From an uncultured Lentisphaeria bacterium (GTDB lineage: Bacteria; Verrucomicrobiota; Lentisphaeria; Victivallales; Victivallaceae), in the NCBI GenBank assembly GCA_949282965.1, contig CASDQW010000037.1:1-33335 (forward strand): a DNA stretch of 33,335 bases, in the 5' to 3' direction. Below the pieces are notes generated by a model, which saw only the letters and a list, made by a program, of their open reading frames with translations, was not told the origin of the DNA and did not search any database. The translations under genes were made by a program, and so were the position numbers. Shown piece by piece: positions 17,877 through 26,170 of the stretch; within the stretch, counting starts at the first letter, position 1; every line of letters starts with the position of its first letter.

Positions 17877-18020
17877 GCATTCTCCCGGGTCGTACGCCGG
17901 AGCCGGACGGAGAGACCATGGAATGGAGGTCCCGGCGCATGGGATTTTTCATTTCCGTCCCGGAGGTATAAAATAGTCCGCTTTTATTGAATTTCCAGCA
18001 GTGCGGTTCAGGAAAAACGG

Positions 18021-18049
18021 TTGAAATTTGCGGTTTTCGGGGTTACAGT
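18021..18049 (+). promoter_or_regulatory. Candidate promoter for the phosphofructokinase operon
   Basis: TTGAAA (18021-18026) and TACAGT (18044-18049) are separated by 17 bases, 45 bases before the ATG. Both hexamers are close to the sigma-70 consensus. Confidence 0.55.
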
Positions 18050-18093
18050 AAAATGCTGACGGCAATGATTTTTTCGGGGTGGAGAGAGGAAAG

Positions 18094-19380
18094 ATGGATC
18101 ACAAGGATTTTCAGATAGAAGTGCTGGGAGAGTCCAAAATCAAAAGCCCGCTGCAGTCGGTGGACTTCATTTCGGACGATTCCACGGTCGCGTATCCCAG
18201 CGATCTCAAGGAGTTGAATGGATATATTTCGCGTGGGGAACCGATTCCCGCCTTTGAAAAGGCGGGACCACGCAGCCGGATTTTTCATGATCCGGCCTGG
18301 AGCAAGGCGGCGATTCTCACCGCCGGCGGTCTTTGTCCCGGCCTGAATGACGTCATCAAATTTCTGACCCGCACTCTCCGGACTCAGTATAAGGTGCCGA
18401 TGGTGTACGGGATCCGCTACGGATACCGCGGGTTGATTCCGGATTATAAGCTCGAGCCGATGATCCTGGATGAAGATAATATCGATGATATTCACGAGAG
18501 CGGCGGGTCGGTGCTGAGTTCGTCGCGCGGTCGCCAGGATGAAGAGACGATGGTGGATACGTTGGTCCGGATGAACATCAATCTGCTTTTCTGCATCGGC
18601 GGTGACGGCACGCTGCGCTGCGCCCACGACATCGTGCGGGTCATCCGCGACCGGAAGCTGGCGATCAGCGTGGTCTGCATCCCCAAAACCATTGACAACG
18701 ACATCGGCTTCATTGACAAGTCGTTCGGCTTTGAGACCGCGATTTATGCCACGGAATTGTTTGTTACTGCCGCCCACAACGAAGCGGAAGGCGCCTTCAA
18801 CGGGATCGGGTTGATCAAGGTGATGGGGCGCGACAGCGGCTTCATCGCCGCCAACGCGACGCTGGCCAATTCTCACATCAACTACTGTCTCGTCCCGGAA
18901 AAACCGTTTACGCTGGACGGCGTCGGGCCGACCGCGCTGCTGCCGAATCTGGAAAAGCGTCTGCTGGAACGCCGCCATGCGGTGATTATTGTGGCGGAAG
19001 GCGCCGGTCAGGAACTTTTCGCCAATCACAGCAGTCGTACCGACGCTTCCGGCAACGTGCTGCACGACGATATCGGGTTGCTGCTCAAGGAACGGATCAT
19101 CGAATATTTCAAGCAAAAAGACATGGAAGTCAATCTGAAATATTTCGACCCGTCCTATACGATCCGCAGCATTCCCGCGCGCGGCACCGACGCGGTCTTC
19201 TGTACCATGCTGGCCCAGAATGCAGTGCATGCCGCGATGGCCGGGCGTACCGACATGGTGGTCGGACACTGGCATGACTCCTTTACGCATGTGCCGATTC
19301 CGCTGGCGACCCGGCAGCGCAAGAAGATCGACCTCAAGAGTCAGCTCTGGACCAGTGTCAGTTCCACGGTGAGACTGTGA
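18094..19380 (+). CDS. pfkA: ATP-dependent 6-phosphofructokinase
   Basis: It phosphorylates fructose 6-phosphate in glycolysis. The 428-residue length and the motifs place it in the long, plant/trypanosome/spirochaete-like branch rather than the 320-residue E. coli type. GGDGT (169-173) has Gly at the position that is Asp in pyrophosphate-dependent enzymes, which favours ATP as donor, and PKTIDND (197-203) and MGRDSGF are the substrate and Mg sites. A further usual segment, EGAGQEL, lies in the C-terminal half. I choose the ATG at 18094 (GGAG nine bases and AGAGG four bases upstream); a GTG at 18079 would add five residues. The stop overlaps the start of the isoprenoid gene. The symbol is given for function; the clade differs from E. 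coli pfkA. Confidence 0.92.
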   Translation: MDHKDFQIEVLGESKIKSPLQSVDFISDDSTVAYPSDLKELNGYISRGEPIPAFEKAGPRSRIFHDPAWSKAAILTAGGLCPGLNDVIKFLTRTLRTQYKVPMVYGIRYGYRGLIPDYKLEPMILDEDNIDDIHESGGSVLSSSRGRQDEETMVDTLVRMNINLLFCIGGDGTLRCAHDIVRVIRDRKLAISVVCIPKTIDNDIGFIDKSFGFETAIYATELFVTAAHNEAEGAFNGIGLIKVMGRDSGFIAANATLANSHINYCLVPEKPFTLDGVGPTALLPNLEKRLLERRHAVIIVAEGAGQELFANHSSRTDASGNVLHDDIGLLLKERIIEYFKQKDMEVNLKYFDPSYTIRSIPARGTDAVFCTMLAQNAVHAAMAGRTDMVVGHWHDSFTHVPIPLATRQRKKIDLKSQLWTSVSSTVRL

Positions 19381-20462
19381 ACGGCATGCATGCCGCGCTG
19401 CGGGACGTGGCCGCGAAAATCGACCGGGTGATCGCCGAAGACGCATTTCCGGAAACGATTCAACCGGCGTTTTTGCGGGATTCTGTAAGGGATTATCCGG
19501 GCCGCGGCGGGAAACGACTGCGTCCGGCTTTACTGATCTGGTGCTGTGGTCTGCTGGGCGGAGATCCGCGCCGGGCCTGGGGGCCGGCGGCGGCGGTGGA
19601 GGTCTGGCACAACTGGACCCTGGTGCATGACGATATCATCGACCGGGATGCCGTGCGGCGCGGGGTGCCGACGGCGCATTGCCGGCTGCGTGATGCGGTG
19701 GCGGCGGAGCCTTTCCGGCAAGACGGAAGGGAGGCGGAGCGTCAGGGGATGAATTTTGCCGTGCTCTGCGGGGATTTGCAGCAGGCGTGGGCCAACCATC
19801 TGCTGGCGCGGGCGACAGAGTCCGGACTTCGGGCGGAAACGGTGGCGGGGGCGTTGCGCCGGATGCAGGAGCTGGGAGGGCGCGCATTGATCAGCGGCGA
19901 GGCGCTGGATGTGGCGCTTTCACTGCGGCCGCCACAGGAAATCGATCCCGCGGAAGTGCTGGAGATGATCCGGCTGAAAACCGGCGCTTTGCTGCGGCTG
20001 GCGGCAGAACTGGGGGCGATGGTGGCGCTGGATGATGCGGCACCGGAACGGGAGGAGACGCGGAAACTGGGCGACTTCGCGGAGGCCTGTGGCGTGGCGT
20101 TTCAGTTGCGGGACGACTATCTGGGGATTTTCGGTGATGAGACGAAGCTGGGCAAGGCCGTCGGCAATGATTTGAGGGAGGCCAAACCGACGGTGCTGTT
20201 GCTGCGCGCCCTGACGCTTGCTTCGCCAACGGTTCGCCGGGAATTGCTGGCAAGCCTGCATCGTCCGGCATCAGAATACACGCCGGAGCTTCTGGCACAG
20301 GTACGGCAATGGCTGCGGGAGTGCGGTGCCGCGGAATCCGTGGCGGCAGACTGCCTGAAGCTGGCGGCAAAAGCCCGTGCCTTGCTGAACACCTTTCCCC
20401 CCAATGGCTATCGTGATAATCTGCTGGAATTCACGGATTACCTGACGGCGCGTGAGCGCTGA
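19377..20462 (+). CDS. Polyprenyl diphosphate synthase (class II trans-isoprenyl family)
   Basis: It condenses isopentenyl diphosphate with allylic diphosphates. Visible are GGKRLRP (44-50), the first Asp-rich motif DDIID (85-89, without the two-residue insertion of typical bacterial FPP synthases) and the second region FQLRDDYLGIFGD (242-254). The residue five places before the first motif is Trp (WTLVHDD), a bulky residue that in this family often limits chain length, so a short product (C15-C20) is a reasonable guess. The start is GTG at 19377, overlapping the phosphofructokinase stop as GTGA; an ATG at 19386 is the alternative. The 361-residue length is slightly long because of an insertion around residues 103-125. 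Confidence 0.9.
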   Translation: MNGMHAALRDVAAKIDRVIAEDAFPETIQPAFLRDSVRDYPGRGGKRLRPALLIWCCGLLGGDPRRAWGPAAAVEVWHNWTLVHDDIIDRDAVRRGVPTAHCRLRDAVAAEPFRQDGREAERQGMNFAVLCGDLQQAWANHLLARATESGLRAETVAGALRRMQELGGRALISGEALDVALSLRPPQEIDPAEVLEMIRLKTGALLRLAAELGAMVALDDAAPEREETRKLGDFAEACGVAFQLRDDYLGIFGDETKLGKAVGNDLREAKPTVLLLRALTLASPTVRRELLASLHRPASEYTPELLAQVRQWLRECGAAESVAADCLKLAAKARALLNTFPPNGYRDNLLEFTDYLTARER

Positions 20463-20524
20463 GGTTTCGGGGGGGGCAACCCGGAAAATGTGCCGGGTGT
20501 CGCATAGGTTTCAAATTCCATTTC

Positions 20525-20554
20525 AAAAAAAAAGCCCCGGAAAGTTCCGGGGCT
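20525..20554 (-). terminator. Intrinsic terminator of the RRM gene
   Basis: AGCCCCGGAA (20533-20542) pairs perfectly with TTCCGGGGCT (20545-20554), and on the minus strand the stem is followed by nine T. It lies 28 bases behind the stop of the RRM gene. On the plus strand it could also slow readthrough from 20462. Confidence 0.9.
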
Positions 20555-20582
20555 GGATATTACCGCAAAGCGTGCGGCAATC

Positions 20583-20882
20583 TTACCAGCGGCTGCCGCC
20601 GCGGTTGGCGCTGCGGAATCCGCCGTCGCGGGGACGGTCTTCGCGCGGACGCGCTTCATTGATGACGGCTTTACGGCCACCGATTTCCTTGCCGTTCAGT
20701 TCGGCGATGGCGCGGTTGGCTTCTTCGTCGTTGGGCATTTCGACAAAGCCGAAGCCCTTGGATCTGCCGGACTCGCGATCGTTGACGATTCGGGCGGCAC
20801 TGACTTCGCCGAAAGCGGAGAAGATCTCCGAAAGTTCGTCACGATCAATGCTGTAGGGCAAATTTCCGACGTAGATGTTCAT
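20583..20882 (-). CDS. Small RNA-recognition-motif (RRM) RNA-binding protein
   Basis: The 99-residue protein is a single RRM domain with a short basic tail. RNP2 is IYVGNL (3-8) and RNP1 is KGFGFVEM (42-49), with the aromatic residues that stack on RNA. The tail from about residue 80 is rich in Arg and Gly (RPRDGGFRSANRGGSRW), like cyanobacterial and other bacterial Rbp proteins. These bind single-stranded RNA and are often cold-responsive. A good ribosome site AAGGA stands six to seven bases before the ATG. The gene is monocistronic, with its own terminator and a hairpin in the 5' leader. Confidence 0.93.
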   Translation of the reverse strand: MNIYVGNLPYSIDRDELSEIFSAFGEVSAARIVNDRESGRSKGFGFVEMPNDEEANRAIAELNGKEIGGRKAVINEARPREDRPRDGGFRSANRGGSRW

Positions 20883-20898
20883 TGTGTTTCCTTTCTGC

Positions 20899-20935
20899 GT
20901 TTCAGCCTTGTTTTTGATTGTTTTGCAGCTGAAAC
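20899..20935 (-). other. Hairpin in the 5' leader of the RRM gene
   Basis: GTTTCAGC (20899-20906) is complementary to GCTGAAAC (20928-20935), an eight-base stem with a 21-base A/T-rich loop, ending 16 bases before the ATG and close to the ribosome site. It could regulate translation, possibly by temperature or by the protein itself, but that is speculation. Confidence 0.5.
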
Positions 20936-21386
20936 ATGGGGTTGATGATCCGCGTGCTCCCTGGTGTTTTGTTGTCTGTTTTTGGGATAAAATCGCACCG
21001 TCAGTGCCGAACAGTCAGGGATCACGCGTACATGAAAACAGTCGGAAATCGCGGTGAGATTTTTATGATATGCGGCACGGGAGGAACCGCGCCGCGTCCT
21101 TGGGCCTATGGCGAGGAAAACATCAAATTCAAAATTCCCGAAAATACCTTGGTCTCAGAAAACTATTAACTCAGCTCATCTGTCTAATATTTTACAAAAA
21201 AAAAATAAAAAGTCAATAGCAAAATGTTTGACGGAGAAGAAAACCATGAAAAAAAATGAAAAAAACATCGCTAAAACCGTTTTTTTCGCACCGATTAGAG
21301 GATTTGCAACATTTTCCCAGACAGCTTCTCAGGGCGACGAAACGGACTGAAAAAGATTGTTTTTCTCTTTTTTTTTACAATCCATC
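20936..21386. other. Gene-free stretch between divergent RRM and regulator genes
   Basis: The part near 20940-21170 has average composition and presumably contains the RRM promoter, which I could not place. Bases 21170-21386 are AT-rich with runs of A. Short open frames there lack ribosome sites and recognisable sequence, so I see no gene. Confidence 0.5.
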
Positions 21387-21415
21387 TTGACATGGAAGCG
21401 TTTTTTTTCTATAAT
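21387..21415 (+). promoter_or_regulatory. Perfect-consensus sigma-70 promoter of the regulator gene
   Basis: TTGACA (21387-21392) and TATAAT (21410-21415) both match the consensus exactly, with the ideal 17-base spacer, which includes a run of T. Transcription should begin near 21422, inside the direct repeats. Confidence 0.9.
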
Positions 21416-21446
21416 TAATATCGAATAATATCGAGCATAATATCAA
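21416..21446 (+). repeat. Three direct repeats TAATATCRA just behind the promoter
   Basis: TAATATCGA occurs at 21416-21424 and 21426-21434, and TAATATCAA at 21438-21446, at 10- and 12-base steps, about one helix turn each. The position at the expected transcription start makes them candidate binding sites of a repressor, most simply the regulator encoded next. Confidence 0.7.
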
Positions 21447-21464
21447 GCAGAGGAAGCGGGCCCG

Positions 21465-22577
21465 GTGGAACTGAAGAAAAATCTTGTTTATCAAGGGATT
21501 AAATATGATATTGCCAGCGGCCGTTATCAGGTGGGCGAGAAGCTGCCGAAGGAGCTTGACTTTGCCGCGGAGCGGGGGGTTTCCTTCATCACGTTGCGTT
21601 CTGCGCTCAAAATGCTGGAGCATGACGGCCTGATCGCCCGGATTCCGAGCAAGGGGACCTTCGTCATCCGCCGGACGCCCGCTGCCCGTCCCGGGAAAGT
21701 GCGGACCATTCTGCTGCTGCAGGTGGATTACGACGCGGCGGCGAATGGCGGCAACATTTTCAACCGCGATCTGATTCTCGGTGCGGTGGAACAGGCGTAT
21801 TTGGATGGATGCAAGGTGCAGGTGGCCACTTTTGCGGAAGCCTGGAAGTTGCCGGAACGTTTTGCCGCCGGAGAATTTGACGGGATTATCTGGGACCGAC
21901 CGGAATCGGATTTGGCGCCACTGCTGGAACAGTTGCGGGAGATGGGGGTTTCGCAGGTGACCATTAACCGTTTTCAGGAGGGGATTCCGGCACTGAGCTG
22001 TGATTATCCGGAAGGGGTGCGCACGGCCATGCGATATTTTCGCAGTATTGGACATCAGCATATCGGACTGATTGACATCGGACGCGACCTGGACGTGTTT
22101 CGGGAACGGCAGCGGGCCTTCCTGGAAGAATTGCGGTTTGACGGGATCACGGAGGCCGAGAAATATCTTTTCCGGGTGGTGAAGGGCGATCCTGATTATC
22201 TGCGCATTGCGGAATGGATGCGTACGATTCCGCAAACGACGGCGGTTCTGGTTTCGAACGTGTATCTGACGGAATTTTCCCGCTATCTGGCGGCCGCGGG
22301 CATCGCGGTGCCGCAGCAGCTTTCGGTGATTCAGCAGGGAGAAATTGAGCATTTCAGCCGCGAATCGCACAGCCGGTTCAGCATTTTTACCGATCCGCGC
22401 CGGGCCATCGGCAGCCGGGCGCTGGTCACCGTGCTGCGGCAGCTGGAGGGGAATGCGATTCCAGCAAAGATGGAGCGAATGGTCGGGGAGCTGATTATCC
22501 GGAGCAGCTGTGCTTTGCCGCGTCATTTGCAGCGTGATGAAGGAGAGCGTGCCGGAAGAAGACGGGAGGTCTGTTGA
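21465..22577 (+). CDS. GntR-type winged-helix regulator with LacI-like sensor domain
   Basis: The 370-residue protein has an N-terminal GntR winged helix (residues 5-70: YQGIKYDIASGRYQVGEKLP, then LRSALKMLEHDGLIARIPSKGTFV) joined to a periplasmic-binding-like sensor of the LacI/GalR type (about 78-345), with a Gln/Thr/Arg-rich site near VTINRFQ and a GHQHIGLI segment as in LacI family proteins. This combination is common for sugar-responsive regulators (AraR-like) and is expanded in the Lentisphaerota. The start is GTG at 21465, with AGGAAG about ten bases upstream. A perfect promoter with three direct repeats stands directly before it, suggesting autoregulation. It probably also controls the two following genes; the inducer is unknown. 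Confidence 0.9.
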   Translation: MELKKNLVYQGIKYDIASGRYQVGEKLPKELDFAAERGVSFITLRSALKMLEHDGLIARIPSKGTFVIRRTPAARPGKVRTILLLQVDYDAAANGGNIFNRDLILGAVEQAYLDGCKVQVATFAEAWKLPERFAAGEFDGIIWDRPESDLAPLLEQLREMGVSQVTINRFQEGIPALSCDYPEGVRTAMRYFRSIGHQHIGLIDIGRDLDVFRERQRAFLEELRFDGITEAEKYLFRVVKGDPDYLRIAEWMRTIPQTTAVLVSNVYLTEFSRYLAAAGIAVPQQLSVIQQGEIEHFSRESHSRFSIFTDPRRAIGSRALVTVLRQLEGNAIPAKMERMVGELIIRSSCALPRHLQRDEGERAGRRREVC

Positions 22578-22792
22578 ACCAAGTGACTCGTGCAGCAAAC
22601 CGGTTTTCCCAGACGCCGCTGAGCGGTCGAAGGATCAGTCTGCAGACGTGCCTGCGAGGCGAAAAAATACCTTGATTCCCAGTCGAATGGGCAACCCGGA
22701 TGAGAAGGGCCCCATCAGTTTTCCGGATCATGAGACAGGGGCGATCAGCAATGGTTGGATCGTGTGATAACCAAAGAATACGGAAGGTTTTC

Positions 22793-23539
22793 ATGAAGAG
22801 ATTTTTTACATTGATTGAATTGCTGGTAGTGATTGCGATCATCGCCATTCTGGCGGCAATGCTGCTTCCGGCACTCAATCAGGCCCGGGAAAAAGCGCGC
22901 ACGATTCAGTGTGTCAGCAACATCAAGCAGGTGGCGGCGATGATGCTGTTTTACAGAGGTAATTATGACGATTATCTGCCGCCGAATGCCATCAATTCCT
23001 ATTCCACCGGCAACTGGGTCAATCTGATGCGGACCGAGAAACTGCTGACCAGCGGGATCCGGACGTTTCTCTGTCCTACTTCTTCTGTTGGTATTGAACA
23101 GGAGTATCTCAATGAGATTGTGCAGCTTTCCGGCAAGCATCTGGACAAAATCTCCTACGGTTACAATTTCAAATATCTGGGATCGGACCGCTATCTGAGC
23201 GATACGCCGGAGCATTATTACTATACCTCCTGCCGGATCACCCAGATCAAACAGCCGTCCCGGACGCTTCTTCTGGGGGAAACGGTCTCTTTGAAGGCGA
23301 AATCGGACGGCAGCGACATGCCGGGCGGTACCTCGCTCTGGCCGAATGCCCAGACCGCCGCCTGGCGCAATGTTCTTTATGCCGCTCACGGAAGTTCGCT
23401 GAACGTGGCCTGGGTGGACGGCCACGTCGGGACGCATCATTTGCACAACCGGCTGCAACCCTACACCACCGCGCCGATTTTGGAAGACTGGCGCTGTACG
23501 GGGGCACAGGCGGCGCTTAACGTATGGGATCGGTTATGA
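22793..23539 (+). CDS. Pseudopilin-like secreted protein with prepilin N-terminal signal
   Basis: The ATG at 22793, with GGAAGG five bases upstream, gives [19 protein letters not shown]: a basic start, FTLIE cleavage/methylation site and hydrophobic helix as in type II secretion and type IV pilin-like proteins. The globular part (about residues 40-248) ends with the NVAWVDGHV motif preceded by His, as in the H-x9-DG family that is amplified in Planctomycetes and Lentisphaerota. A prepilin peptidase elsewhere would process it at Phe. The exact role of these families is unknown; here it precedes a secreted protein gene and overlaps it by four bases, so they are translated together. Four cysteines (CVSN, LCPT, SCRI and RCTG contexts) may form disulfides. 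Confidence 0.88.
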   Translation: MKRFFTLIELLVVIAIIAILAAMLLPALNQAREKARTIQCVSNIKQVAAMMLFYRGNYDDYLPPNAINSYSTGNWVNLMRTEKLLTSGIRTFLCPTSSVGIEQEYLNEIVQLSGKHLDKISYGYNFKYLGSDRYLSDTPEHYYYTSCRITQIKQPSRTLLLGETVSLKAKSDGSDMPGGTSLWPNAQTAAWRNVLYAAHGSSLNVAWVDGHVGTHHLHNRLQPYTTAPILEDWRCTGAQAALNVWDRL

Positions 23540-24978
23540 TGAAAAAAAAACAAATCAGATGGTGGGTCGGAGCCTGGATGACCATGGCTCTGGCGGGACA
23601 CGCCGCAATTCTGCCGGTGGACAGCGAAAAGGCCGTATTTGAGGTGCCGCCCGCCGGGAAGCCGGAAGTGTATACGGGAGCAACCGATGTGCCGTCTGGA
23701 TCGGCGATTGCGTTTGACCAGAGCAACCGGCCTTATGTGGTGAACGTCGTAGATCCGGAATGTTACGGTTATGTTGCCGTCCTTGATGAGAATGGCAACT
23801 GGATTCGGCGGGACTTTACTGCGGCACTTAAGACCGCCGGTTTTTCGGTGGAGACTCCCACGTTGCGCACGGTGCAGAACCGGGCCGTATTGGGGTTTGA
23901 CCGGCAGGATCGACTGTACGCGCTGGTGCCGACGCCGCGCAAGGTCAAGGACGGGGTGGATATCAACGGCGACATGGCGCTGCTGTATTCTACCGATCAC
24001 GGCGCACATTTTCAGGCGTATCGGGTCGGTATCCGGCCTTATCAGGGCACGATGGAGAGTTCGTCTTCCGGTCGGATTCCGGACGGGCCGCCGGCGGTGT
24101 TCCGCGGTGTGCACCGGCAGCGCCTTTCGGGGAAGGGGGTTACCTATCCGGATGTGGGCGAGCAGAGTTTGGATTTTTGTTCGTTGAACCGTCTGGATGT
24201 GATTTTGCCGGAAGCGGCCGGCGAAGGACTTCGGTTGCCGCCCGCCCTGGTTTTGACGGAGCGGGCCAACGGGGTGACGAGCCATTCCGGTGGCGGACAT
24301 ATCGCCGCACGGTTCGGTGATCGGTTGTTCGTCGCCTACGTCGAAGTTCCCGAGGATCCGGCCCGCGGCGGCAATCCGACCTTTGTGGCGGAGGTGGATC
24401 TGGGACGGCGCGCGGCGGTGGGCCGCAAACAGGTTGCCAACGCTACGCCGCTGGTTTCCGACAGTCACGCCTGCCCGACGCTGGCGCTGACCTCCACGGG
24501 GGAACTGGATCTGGTAACCGGTTCACACGGGTGGAGTCCGAAGCACCCGGGATTTCTGTTTGCCCGGTGTGTCCGTCCGGCCGATCTTTCGGAATGGACG
24601 GCACCGGAACGGCTCGGCGCCGGGGAATCCTATGTGGATATGGTCGTGGACAGCAAAGACAATCTCTACATTGCCTACCGGGTCCATCCGCAGTTGTGGG
24701 TGCGCAAATATGACCGGACCGCCGGGAAATGGCTGCCGCCCGTGCGGCTGCTGGAATATACGCCGGCCCGGCGCGCTGACGGAACACTGAGTTATACCGT
24801 TTTCTATCATCATCTGTTCATTGACCGTAATGACAATTTGTATGTCAAGGCTCTGTTCCACGATTTTGACACCGGTTTGAAGGGCCGTTTCCCGTTGATG
24901 TGGCTGGTCAGTTCCGACGGCGGCGCGTCGTGGCGGATTCCAGATACGGCGTGGATGCGGAAAAATATGGCGAAATAG
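23536..24978 (+). CDS. Secreted BNR/sialidase-like beta-propeller protein
   Basis: The start ATG at 23536 overlaps the pseudopilin stop (ATGATGA), giving [24 protein letters not shown], a signal peptide. The 480-residue protein contains repeated beta segments of the propeller type, with [28 protein letters not shown] (a BNR-like Asp-box, SxDxGxxW) and [18 protein letters not shown], and resembles the 'BNR repeat-containing' family of putative glycosidases and polysaccharide lyases. No catalytic Tyr/Glu or Arg triad of true sialidases could be assigned, so the activity is open. It is the end of the regulator/pseudopilin cassette. Confidence 0.82.
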   Translation: MMKKKQIRWWVGAWMTMALAGHAAILPVDSEKAVFEVPPAGKPEVYTGATDVPSGSAIAFDQSNRPYVVNVVDPECYGYVAVLDENGNWIRRDFTAALKTAGFSVETPTLRTVQNRAVLGFDRQDRLYALVPTPRKVKDGVDINGDMALLYSTDHGAHFQAYRVGIRPYQGTMESSSSGRIPDGPPAVFRGVHRQRLSGKGVTYPDVGEQSLDFCSLNRLDVILPEAAGEGLRLPPALVLTERANGVTSHSGGGHIAARFGDRLFVAYVEVPEDPARGGNPTFVAEVDLGRRAAVGRKQVANATPLVSDSHACPTLALTSTGELDLVTGSHGWSPKHPGFLFARCVRPADLSEWTAPERLGAGESYVDMVVDSKDNLYIAYRVHPQLWVRKYDRTAGKWLPPVRLLEYTPARRADGTLSYTVFYHHLFIDRNDNLYVKALFHDFDTGLKGRFPLMWLVSSDGGASWRIPDTAWMRKNMAK

Positions 24979-24998
24979 CGGTTTCCCGCGTTTCCATC

Positions 24999-25904
24999 TC
25001 AACGCCGCCGGATCGGTCGGATCCGGCGGCCGCGCCGCGACCGGGCCGCCGCGGCATAAGGGGCATACGCCTCATCGTCACTGAGAGCGGGATGGGGTTC
25101 TTCGGTTTCCGGGACGGTTTCCGTGGAAGCGGCGGCGGCGTTTGGTTCGGGGAGGGGGGAACGAGCGTCGTCAGGGGTGTCTGATTCCGCCGGCGGTTCC
25201 AGCCGGGCCGCCACCAGCAATGCAAGTTCGAAAAGCAGCCAGGTCGGCACCGCCATGAGCAGCTGACTGACCACGTCCGGCGGCGTCAGGATGGCGGCCA
25301 GGACCAGGATGACGATGACGACCACCGGCCGACTCCGACGCAGGGTTGCCGTCCGGATCAGACCGGTGCGGACCAGTACCACGACCACCACGGGCAGTTG
25401 AAACATAAGGCCGAAGCCGAGCAGCAGCAGGCCCGCCAGATCGATGAAATTTCCCAGTCCGAGCATTGGTGCCAGCTCCGGACTGCGATAGGACGCGGCA
25501 AAGCGCAGCAACAGCGGTAGAATCAGTGCAAAAGCGAATGCCGCACCCGCCAGAAACAGCAGGAACGCCGTTCCCGCCAGTGCTCCGAACAATCGCCGTT
25601 CCCGGCGATAGAGCCCCGGCGCGATGAAGCCGGCCACCTGCCAGGAAACATACGGCAATGCTCCGAAGAGCGCCAGCAGCAAAGAACACTTCAACTGCAC
25701 GAGAAACGGTTCCAGCGGCGAAAAATAATGAAATTGAAGCCCGCCTCCGCCGAGTTGTTCCAGCTGGCGCAGCAACCATGGGATCAAGCGTCCCGCCGCC
25801 CAGTAGGCGGGAAACAGCAGCAGGGCGATCGCCGCGAGACTGCGGAGAATCACCCGGCGCAATTCCTCCAGATGTTCAAGAAACGTTTTGTTTTCCCCGA
25901 GCAT
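24999..25904 (-). CDS. tatC: Twin-arginine translocase subunit TatC
   Basis: TatC is the signal-recognition and channel subunit of the Tat system for folded proteins in the inner membrane. The ATG at 25904 gives MLGENKTFLEHLEELR, the usual N-terminus; an ATG at 25967 would add 21 mostly Arg residues and has no better ribosome site. Six membrane segments follow, with the FSPLEPF region, the LPYVSWQVAGFIAPGLY segment and a Pro-rich LTPPDVVSQLLMAVP in the sixth. After the last helix (about residue 240) there is a 60-residue acidic/Pro-rich and then Arg-rich tail ending RRGRRIRPIRRR, longer than in E. coli. It follows tatA in the aspS operon. Confidence 0.93.
   Translation of the reverse strand: MLGENKTFLEHLEELRRVILRSLAAIALLLFPAYWAAGRLIPWLLRQLEQLGGGGLQFHYFSPLEPFLVQLKCSLLLALFGALPYVSWQVAGFIAPGLYRRERRLFGALAGTAFLLFLAGAAFAFALILPLLLRFAASYRSPELAPMLGLGNFIDLAGLLLLGFGLMFQLPVVVVVLVRTGLIRTATLRRSRPVVVIVILVLAAILTPPDVVSQLLMAVPTWLLFELALLVAARLEPPAESDTPDDARSPLPEPNAAAASTETVPETEEPHPALSDDEAYAPYAAAARSRRGRRIRPIRRR
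25004..25030. other. Perfect hairpin between convergent genes, overlapping the tatC 3' end
   Basis: GCCGCCGGATC (25004-25014) pairs with GATCCGGCGGC (25020-25030) across a five-base loop. It encodes the last residues of TatC and stands 26 bases behind the stop of the plus-strand gene. There is no T run, so it may be a factor-dependent or mRNA-stabilising 3' structure rather than an intrinsic terminator. Confidence 0.7.
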
Positions 25905-25976
25905 GGCGCACCAGATTCTGCGGCGGTGATGAAAGCGGCCGATACGGCGCTTCCTACGTGGCGGCATTCAGTCGGA

Positions 25977-26165
25977 TTAATGCTTTTCCCGGTCCGAATC
26001 GTCGGGATCTACGCTTTTATTCAGTTCATCCTGAATGCCGTCCCGGGCGTTCTTGAATTCCCGGGAAGCCCGCCCGAGGGAACGCGCGACCTCCGGAATC
26101 CTCTTGGCGCCGAAGAGCAGCAGCACCACCAGAAAAATGACACATAATTCCGACCAGCCGATCAT
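25977..26165 (-). CDS. tatA: Twin-arginine translocase subunit TatA
   Basis: The 62-residue protein has a single membrane helix (WSELCVIFLVVLLLF), then the family hinge FGAKRIPEVARSLG with the Phe-Gly pair and an amphipathic helix (ASREFKNARDGIQDEL), and a polar acidic tail. The glutamate typical of TatB at position 8 is at residue 6-7 (SE), so it could serve both the TatA and TatB roles, as in minimal TatAC systems; only this one is in the window. GGAG stands eleven bases before the ATG, and tatC follows after 9-72 bases, depending on its start. Confidence 0.92.
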   Translation of the reverse strand: MIGWSELCVIFLVVLLLFGAKRIPEVARSLGRASREFKNARDGIQDELNKSVDPDDSDREKH

Positions 26166-26170
26166 GGTTT

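Noticed and set aside
18043..19446. Minus-strand open frame of 467 codons opposite the phosphofructokinase gene
   Set aside because: Antisense to a complete enzyme with all motifs and a good promoter.
21108..21350. 80-codon Lys-rich open frame before the regulator promoter
   Set aside because: It reflects the A-rich composition, has no ribosome site and no family resemblance.
25905..25967. Arg-rich 21-residue extension of TatC from an upstream ATG
   Set aside because: No ribosome site, unusual for the family, and the next ATG gives the typical TatC N-terminus; kept as an alternative only.
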